From Vulcanimicrobiota bacterium (GTDB lineage: Bacteria; Vulcanimicrobiota; Xenobia; Xenobiales; Xenobiaceae): a stretch of DNA of 64,000 bases. The DNA is taken from assembly GCA_944322965.1 (NCBI GenBank), contig CALUQR010000004.1, positions 1 to 64,000 of the forward strand, given 5' to 3'. Made by a program: the position numbers and the translations under genes. Under the pieces are notes generated by a model. That model did not search any database. It was not told the origin of the DNA and was given only the letters and a program-made list of their open reading frames with translations. This document shows, piece by piece, positions 58,512-64,000 of the stretch; position 1 is the first letter of the stretch, and the number at the start of each line of letters is the position of its first letter.

Positions 58512-61331
58512 TTAGAGCGGGGCGAACTCATCCTCTCCCATTTTAAAGACCCCTTCGTCCTCGCCTACGTTGGAGGGCGGATTCGTATCCCGGGGCTCGC
58601 CCACTTCGGGTAAAGGCTCGCTCTGGGCGGGCGGCGCCGCTTTGGCGGGGGCGGATTTAGCCCCTCCCTGGGGAGCGGCTTTACTATTGTTGCCCTTCTT
58701 ACTCGGAGCGGGGGTCATGAGCGGATAGAGCGCCCCTTCGCGCATATTGCCCCCCTCGGAGGCTTTAGCCTTGCCCCGATCTTCGGAGCCCCACATACCG
58801 TCGCCCCGCCGCCCATCTTGGCGCGAGCCCCAAACTTGCCCTTCCTCTTCGAAGTTGGGCGCGGCGGGCTGGTAGTTACCCGGAATGGAGGGGGGCAGAG
58901 GTTGACGCCGCTCCTGGGTGCGCTGGAAGACGAAGCCGATAAAGATTAAGAGGGCGCTCATGGCGATGACAAAGCTCAAGACCACATACTTGCCCGGCCC
59001 CCCGAACCAGCGCCAAAAGCGGCCCCAAGAGGAGTTATCTTCCTCCTCTTCCTTCTCTTTGACCATGCGCGCGTAAGTCTCGGAGGGGGTCAAGTGGCCC
59101 GTATTGCTCTTAATAAAGTCGTCTAAGCTCATAGAGCGCAGGTCGGGACGGCGCGAGACGGTATCCATCCAGGAGCCGCCCAAACTCCCGCCCAGCTGCT
59201 GGTGAGAGCCTATAGAGTCCTGACCGAAGGCGGGGCGCTGTTCCCAGGGGTAGACCCCGCCCCCCTGGGGGGCTTGGTAGGGGTTGCCCGTGGGCATAGG
59301 GGCGCTGGGCGGCAGGGAGCTATGGCCCAAACTAGTCCCCCCAAAGCGCGAAGAGCTACCCTGGGTAGCCGCCAAACTTTGGGCGATCTCCGGCGGCAAG
59401 GTAGCGGAGAGCCCCTCCCCGGGGGCTCGATTGGGCGGGAAATAGGGGGCCTGAGCTGAACCGCTGCTCTGCCCTAAGCCGGTAGCCCCTAAACTGGTAG
59501 AACCGAGCCCCGTAGCCCCTAGACTAGTCCCTCCCAACCCGGGCGCAGCCCCCCCTTGGGGGCGCTGTTTGGTCAATTGGGGAGGGGATAAACGCTGATT
59601 GGAGCGAGGTACGGCGGCGGTAGGCGTAGGGGTCGAACGGGGTACGGCGGCGGTGGGCGTGGGGGCGGAGCGGGGCACGGCGGCGGTGGGCGTGGGGGCG
59701 GAGCGGGGCACGGGCGCGGTCGGGGTATCGGTGCGCGGAACCCCAGAATTGATACCCGGTACTCCGGCGCCTACGCGGTGGACCTGGGTAGCCGGACCGT
59801 TGGGGATGCTCAGCGGCGTCCCAGAGCCGGGGCGCACTTCACCCCGGGCGTTGACCCCCGTCCCGGCGGCAAAGATCCCCTCCTGAGAGACTTGGGCCCC
59901 CACTCCGATAGAGGGTTTTAAGCCCAACTTGGGAGGACCGGAAGGGCGCGAACCCGAGGGCTGTAAGCCCAAGCGGGGCGGCCCAGAGGGGCGGCCAGAC
60001 GCGGAAGGTAAGTTTTCTAAATTGGTGCGGTGAAGTTGGGTTGCATCCTTATCTCCCGACTGTGGCGCCATACCTATTCCTCCAGTGTGATAAGTGGCTC
60101 TAGGGAGCCCCCCTGGGGGGGCTGCTGTCCTTTTTCCAGCTTGAGCCTCCCCCTCCTGCGCTCTAGGGGCGTAAGGATCGCCCTCCCGCCTACTTTTGGG
60201 CGCGGGCAAGCGCCGCGGTTCCGATAAGGCCCGCGCCGGCGGCGCCGGTCGCCAACCGGTGGGGCGAGGCGCCCCTCCGGGACGGGGCGGCCCCGGGGGA
60301 CGGGTTCCACCCTGGGGCCTAGGAGCCCCGCCTGGCCGCGGCGCTCCCCCGGGGCGCGGGATCCGCCCCGCCCCTAAGACGTCGGAACCGTAACTGACCC
60401 CGGGGCGGTTGCGCCACTGAATAGGCGGCTGCAGCTCGCCTTTAGAGGCCGGTCGATAGCGGCGGGGCTTCGGTTTGCGCCGTTGGGCGGGTAAGGAATC
60501 TAAGAGTTCGGAAAGGCGCGGATGTTCTCCAGCTGCAGCCTGAGCGTTAATGGCCCAGCCCCCCGGGGCTGGCTCCATCAGTTTTTTTTTACTGCGCTTG
60601 GGCGGGGGCAAGGGTAGAGACTTAGGCGTAGCGGCCGCAGGCGAGGCGGGAGCTTGAGGGGCGGGCGCAGGTCCAGCTGGCGGGGTTGGCTGGCGAGGGA
60701 CCATTCTGGCCCCAGGGATAGGGGCTTGGAGGCGGGAGGGGGCGGCCGGACGCGCTTGGCGAGCGCTAGTAGCGCGCACTCGGGCGTTGAGATTAGGCTG
60801 AACCTCGCCCTCCAAAAAGACTTGCATGGTATGGGCTAAGCGCTCCATGCGCTCGCTATTGAGCCCCTCTAAACCTGGGGCCAAGAGGGTCAAACCGAAG
60901 AGGGTAGCTGAGGGCGGGGCCTTGCGCTCCGGGGGACGGGCCGCCGGGGGGTCGACCTCTGCGCCCGCAGGCTGAGGAGCGCTCCCCTCCCCTACGCTCG
61001 TGGCCCCCAACAGACTCTTTTGGCGCTCACTCTCGCGGCGGGCCGTAATCCGAGCCCGCAAGCTATTGACCGGAGTCATAGGCAACTCCGCCGACTCGTC
61101 TAAGGGCAAGACGTTAGTCTTGGGAGCGGCGGCTAAAGGCGGCGTCGGAGGGGCGGGCGGAGTAGTAGAAGGAGGCGGCGGATTCTGTCCGCCTAGACTC
61201 CCCGCCCCTAGGCGCAAATTCTTAGGCCCCGCGTCCTCTGTGGCGGGCGCCATTACGGGGGTAGGCAAAGGCGGAGGCAGGGTGGGCTTAACCCACTCGC
61301 CCGGCTGGGCGCCGCTCTCTCGCTTAGCCAC
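58512..61331 (-). CDS. Very large proline/alanine-rich single-pass membrane protein
   Basis: About 938 residues from GTG 61331 with GGGAGG seven bases upstream (a TTG at 61346 lies in that site). The N-terminal ~690 residues are dominated by Pro, Gly, Ala, Arg and Ser with short internal repeats (PRPGGAPRPGGAPRP; four units of APTPTAAVPRS; GLGGTSLGATGLGSTSLG). A folded stretch is likely at ~735-780 (MDTVSRRPDLRSMSLDDFIK). One transmembrane helix lies at ~783-803, with an acidic ~130-residue tail after it. Without signal peptide the N-terminal part would be cytoplasmic. No family recognised. It needs EF-P for its proline runs. Confidence 0.75.
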   Translation of the reverse strand: MAKRESGAQPGEWVKPTLPPPLPTPVMAPATEDAGPKNLRLGAGSLGGQNPPPPSTTPPAPPTPPLAAAPKTNVLPLDESAELPMTPVNSLRARITARRESERQKSLLGATSVGEGSAPQPAGAEVDPPAARPPERKAPPSATLFGLTLLAPGLEGLNSERMERLAHTMQVFLEGEVQPNLNARVRATSARQARPAAPSRLQAPIPGARMVPRQPTPPAGPAPAPQAPASPAAATPKSLPLPPPKRSKKKLMEPAPGGWAINAQAAAGEHPRLSELLDSLPAQRRKPKPRRYRPASKGELQPPIQWRNRPGVSYGSDVLGAGRIPRPGGAPRPGGAPRPQGGTRPPGPPRPGGAPRPTGWRPAPPARALSEPRRLPAPKSRREGDPYAPRAQEGEAQAGKRTAAPPGGLPRATYHTGGIGMAPQSGDKDATQLHRTNLENLPSASGRPSGPPRLGLQPSGSRPSGPPKLGLKPSIGVGAQVSQEGIFAAGTGVNARGEVRPGSGTPLSIPNGPATQVHRVGAGVPGINSGVPRTDTPTAPVPRSAPTPTAAVPRSAPTPTAAVPRSTPTPTAAVPRSNQRLSPPQLTKQRPQGGAAPGLGGTSLGATGLGSTSLGATGLGQSSGSAQAPYFPPNRAPGEGLSATLPPEIAQSLAATQGSSSRFGGTSLGHSSLPPSAPMPTGNPYQAPQGGGVYPWEQRPAFGQDSIGSHQQLGGSLGGSWMDTVSRRPDLRSMSLDDFIKSNTGHLTPSETYARMVKEKEEEEDNSSWGRFWRWFGGPGKYVVLSFVIAMSALLIFIGFVFQRTQERRQPLPPSIPGNYQPAAPNFEEEGQVWGSRQDGRRGDGMWGSEDRGKAKASEGGNMREGALYPLMTPAPSKKGNNSKAAPQGGAKSAPAKAAPPAQSEPLPEVGEPRDTNPPSNVGEDEGVFKMGEDEFAPL
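59620..59722. repeat. In-frame tandem repeat in the proline-rich gene
   Basis: About three copies of a ~36-bp unit encoding APTPTAAVPRS and variants, with high DNA identity (GGCACGGCGGCGGTGGGCG on the + strand), indicating recent expansion. Confidence 0.75.
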
Positions 61332-61561
61332 CGCTCCACCTCCCAAGATCTAATTTCCCCCTCTTTATACCCCTCACTCCAAGCCATTCCAGGCCCCTCT
61401 TCCTCCCCTGGGCCTCCAGATATTCGCTAAGGGAGAGCTAACTCCCTAGCTCTCCCGAGACAACTCTTAAGAGCAAGTTAATGCCCTAAAAAACAGGATA
61501 AAGAGGCAGTATGTATAAAGAAATTAGGCATTTTTTCACTTTGCGCAGAGAGGTCAAGGAG

Positions 61562-62890
61562 ATGTTGTTAATTGGAAATGGACGAGTCATCACCCGCCAG
61601 GAGTCGGGTTACTTAGAGCGCGGAGGGGTCCTCATTGAGGGACAACTCATTAAAGAGGTAGGCCCCTGCCAGGAGTTGCGCCAAAAGTATCCCCAGGCCC
61701 AATTTATCGATGCTAAGGGCGGCGTGATTATGCCCGGCCTCATCAACGCTCACAACCATATTTACAGCGCTATGGCTCGGGGCTTGGCCGTTAAGGGTTA
61801 CAATCCGCATAACTTTGAAGATATTTTGGAGGGCATGTGGTGGCGCTTAGATCGCCAATTGAGCTTAGAGAACGATAGGCTCTCCGCTTACGCTACCTAC
61901 CTCGACTGTATTAAGAATGGCGTCACCACCATTTTCGATCATCACGCCAGCTACGGCCACATTCCCAACTCTCTCGATCAATTGGCGGAGCCGGCCCGGG
62001 AATTAGGGCTGCGCGTCAGTCTATGTTACGAAGTCTCCGATCGCGACGGTCGGGAGAAGATGTTAGAAGCGGTCTTAGAGAATGAGCGCATGATCGATCT
62101 GGCCGCCCGCGATGAGAGCGATATGCTCAAGGCGATGATGGGTTTACACGCCGCCTTCACTTTAAGCGACGAGACTCTGGCCCTGTGCGCTGAGCATGGC
62201 GGGGCCCGCGCCGGTTACCATATCCACGTAGCCGAGGGGCCGGGCGACGTGGCCGACTCCCTGCGCAAATATAGTAAACGCATCGTCGAGCGCCTCTATG
62301 AGCAGAATATCTTGGGCCCCAAGACCCTGGCCATCCACTGCGTCCACGTCAGTCCTCTGGAGATGGATCTCCTCAAGGAGACGGATACCATGGTCGTCCA
62401 CAATCCCGAATCGAATATGGGCAACGCCGTAGGCTGCGGTCCGGTCATTAAGCTCTTCCATAAAGGGATCGCCTTGGGCTTAGGTACGGACGGTTACACT
62501 AACGATATGTTAGAGAGCTACAAGGTGGGCAATATTATCCATAAGCACCACTTGGGCGATCCTACCGTAGCCTGGGCCGAATTGCCCGCCATGCTCTTCT
62601 ACAATAACCCCGCTATCGCCGGCCGTTTCTTCCAGAAACCCTTGGGCGTCTTAGCTCCCGGCGCCTACGCCGACGTCATCATTACCGACTACGATCCGCT
62701 CACCCCCATGGAGGCCTCTAATTGCAATAGTCACATCCTCTTCGGCATGAATGGGCGCTCGGTGACCCACACCATCTGTAACGGTAAGGTCCTCATGGCC
62801 GACCGCCAGATCTTAGTAGCCGACGAGCATGAGATTATGCGCCAGTGTCGGGCCAGCGCCGCCCAATTGTGGCAGCGCATTAACGCCTAA
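61562..62890 (+). CDS. ssnA: Putative aminohydrolase SsnA
   Basis: 442 residues from ATG 61562 (GAGG upstream), exactly the length of Escherichia coli SsnA; the frame opens at 61511 but adds a tail without homology. An amidohydrolase fold with metal ligands is visible: HNHIYSAMARG (HxH-type at ~66), DHHASYG, GYHIHVAEG, AIHCVHVS and LGTDGYTNDM. SsnA is related to guanine deaminase/chlorohydrolases and is encoded next to ygfK in purine and selenium-linked clusters. It is followed 42 bp later by ygfK on the same strand. Substrate unproven in any species that I can name. Confidence 0.92.
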   Translation: MLLIGNGRVITRQESGYLERGGVLIEGQLIKEVGPCQELRQKYPQAQFIDAKGGVIMPGLINAHNHIYSAMARGLAVKGYNPHNFEDILEGMWWRLDRQLSLENDRLSAYATYLDCIKNGVTTIFDHHASYGHIPNSLDQLAEPARELGLRVSLCYEVSDRDGREKMLEAVLENERMIDLAARDESDMLKAMMGLHAAFTLSDETLALCAEHGGARAGYHIHVAEGPGDVADSLRKYSKRIVERLYEQNILGPKTLAIHCVHVSPLEMDLLKETDTMVVHNPESNMGNAVGCGPVIKLFHKGIALGLGTDGYTNDMLESYKVGNIIHKHHLGDPTVAWAELPAMLFYNNPAIAGRFFQKPLGVLAPGAYADVIITDYDPLTPMEASNCNSHILFGMNGRSVTHTICNGKVLMADRQILVADEHEIMRQCRASAAQLWQRINA

Positions 62891-62932
62891 ATTTTGACCT
62901 AAACTACCTCGTTCTAAGTCTAAGGAGTTGCT

Positions 62933-64000
62933 ATGTCTGACAGAATGACCCCCCTGCCCTTCGCCAAATTGATGGGCCAGATCCTCAATGAGTACGCCCA
63001 GCGGGGCACGGTCTTTGGGATCGACCACCCCTTCTGCCCCCAGGAGAAGAGGTTAGAGTTTTATGGGGAGTATTTGGAGACCCCCTTCGGCCCCGCCGCC
63101 GGCCCCCACACCCAGTTGAGCCAGAATATCGTGGCCGCTTACTTCGCCGGTTGCCGCTTCTTCGAGCTCAAGACGGTCCAGACCTTAGACGGTGAGGATC
63201 TGCCCGTAGCTAAGCCCTGCATCGCCGCCCAAGACGAGTGCTATAACGTGGAGTGGTCCACCGAGTTGCGAGTCCAAGAGGCCTTTGAAGAGTACGTCAA
63301 GGCCTGGTGGGCCCTCAAGTTGCTGAGCGTCCAATTTGGCTGGGGCGATCCTAACGGATTCGTCTTCAATATGAGCGTCGGTTACGATTACCATGGGATC
63401 TCCTCCCCCAAGATCGACGCCTTTATCGAAGGTTTAAAAGACGCCTCCCAGACCCCCATCTGGAAAGAGTGCCAAAACTGGGCCTTAGATAACCTGGAGA
63501 CCCTCTCCAACTTAGATGGCGAATACGTGCGCCACATTAACCCCCGCGTCTGCAACTCTATCACCCTCTCCACCTTACACGGCTGCCCGCCCCAGGAGAT
63601 CGAGCGCATCGCCAGCTACCTGCTGGAGAGTAAAAAGCTCAATACCTTCGTCAAGTGCAACCCCACCCTCTTAGGTTACGAGTTCGCCCGCCAGACCTTA
63701 GATCGTATGGGTTACGATTATATCCAGTTTGACGACCACCACTTTAAAGCCGATCTGCAATGGGCCCAGGCGGTACCCATGTTCCAGCGCCTGCTCAGCT
63801 TAGCTCAGGCTCAGGGTCTCAACTTCGGCCTCAAATTGACCAATACGTTCCCCGTAGATATCGCCCACCAAGAGCTGCCCGGCTCGGAGATGTATATGAG
63901 CGGCCGCTCCCTCTACCCCTTGACGACGGAGCTGGCCCGGCGCATCAGCCAGACCTTTGACGGCGAGTTGCGCATTTCGTACTCGGGCGGAGCCGACGCC
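62933..64000 (+). CDS. ygfK: YgfK family putative selenate reductase subunit, 5' part
   Basis: The gene starts at ATG 62933 (TAAGGAG upstream) and runs off the window; 356 residues are visible. It matches the N-terminal dihydroorotate-dehydrogenase-like part of YgfK: PFGPAAGPHTQLSQNIVAAY, FFELKTVQTLDGEDL, FNMSVGYDYHGI, ITLSTLHGCPPQEIERI and PGSEMYMSGRSLYPL. Full-length family members (~1000 residues) continue with glutamate-synthase-like and ferredoxin domains, which would lie downstream. YgfK occurs with SsnA, YqeB/XdhC-type proteins and molybdenum hydroxylases; the selenate reductase name is historical. Confidence 0.94.
   Translation, partial: MSDRMTPLPFAKLMGQILNEYAQRGTVFGIDHPFCPQEKRLEFYGEYLETPFGPAAGPHTQLSQNIVAAYFAGCRFFELKTVQTLDGEDLPVAKPCIAAQDECYNVEWSTELRVQEAFEEYVKAWWALKLLSVQFGWGDPNGFVFNMSVGYDYHGISSPKIDAFIEGLKDASQTPIWKECQNWALDNLETLSNLDGEYVRHINPRVCNSITLSTLHGCPPQEIERIASYLLESKKLNTFVKCNPTLLGYEFARQTLDRMGYDYIQFDDHHFKADLQWAQAVPMFQRLLSLAQAQGLNFGLKLTNTFPVDIAHQELPGSEMYMSGRSLYPLTTELARRISQTFDGELRISYSGGADA

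Noticed and set aside
59599-59886. Rightward frame with GGTAAVGVGA-type repeats
   Set aside because: It is the antisense shadow of the proline-rich repeats of the leftward gene.

Overview
The window is a chromosomal segment of a diderm bacterium that I cannot place more precisely. Two ~855-residue SLH-domain porins of the OmpM type, an MlaD-like lipid-transport protein, type II secretion components and several lipoproteins indicate an outer membrane. SLH-anchored porins point to a Terrabacteria-like lineage (as in Negativicutes, Synergistota, Armatimonadota, Cyanobacteria relatives) rather than Proteobacteria. Coding DNA is GC-rich, GTG and TTG starts are common, and housekeeping promoters look like TTGACT-17-TATAAT. 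No phage genes, plasmid genes or CRISPR array were seen.

Layout. 1-12.8 kb: the end of a Gln/Arg repeat protein, dacB, then a long leftward block (SpoIID-like protein, kinase-like/FGE fusion, SIS protein, FliG-like protein, XdhC, lipoproteins, efp, a stalk-domain protein) and a four-tRNA operon (Pro, Arg, His, Lys). 13-18.9 kb: a large lipoprotein and two Rpn/transposase_31 nuclease genes inside repeat islands. 18.9-26.6 kb: a leftward partial type II secretion cluster (gspC, an unknown gene, gspI, gspJ, gspK), a SpoIIE-type phosphatase, a STAS protein and tRNA-Tyr. 27.3-33.7 kb: a glucose PTS in two genes (EIIA-HPr-EI and IICB), tlyA and an mlaD-like gene. 34.6-42.5 kb: a leftward methyltransferase / radical SAM / ATP-grasp / MFS cassette, a glycosyltransferase, a YedF-like DsrE protein, and a response regulator with an output-less sensor. 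43.1-48.6 kb: a third rpn, secA, and prfB with its programmed frameshift. 48.9-57.3 kb: two paralogous SLH porins enclosing a lipoprotein, a small membrane protein and a beta-propeller protein. 57.4-64 kb: a PfkB kinase, a huge proline-rich membrane protein, ssnA and the start of ygfK.

Metabolic theme: xdhC, a YedF-like gene, ssnA and ygfK together suggest selenium-dependent molybdenum hydroxylase (purine) metabolism. The PTS indicates glucose-type sugar uptake.

The most unusual structure is a system of intergenic repeats. It consists of degenerate 7-bp arrays (ATTMCGM; its complement KCGKAAT on the left side of each island), perfect hairpins that usually have a 3-nt GGA apex and arms of varying sequence, and a ~200-235 bp imperfectly palindromic element with a conserved core. 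These fill nearly all long intergenic gaps, often begin exactly at or inside the stop codon of the adjacent gene, and contain all three rpn nuclease genes of the window. I propose the repeats plus Rpn as the best candidate for an undescribed system. The methyltransferase/radical SAM/ATP-grasp/MFS cassette is the second.
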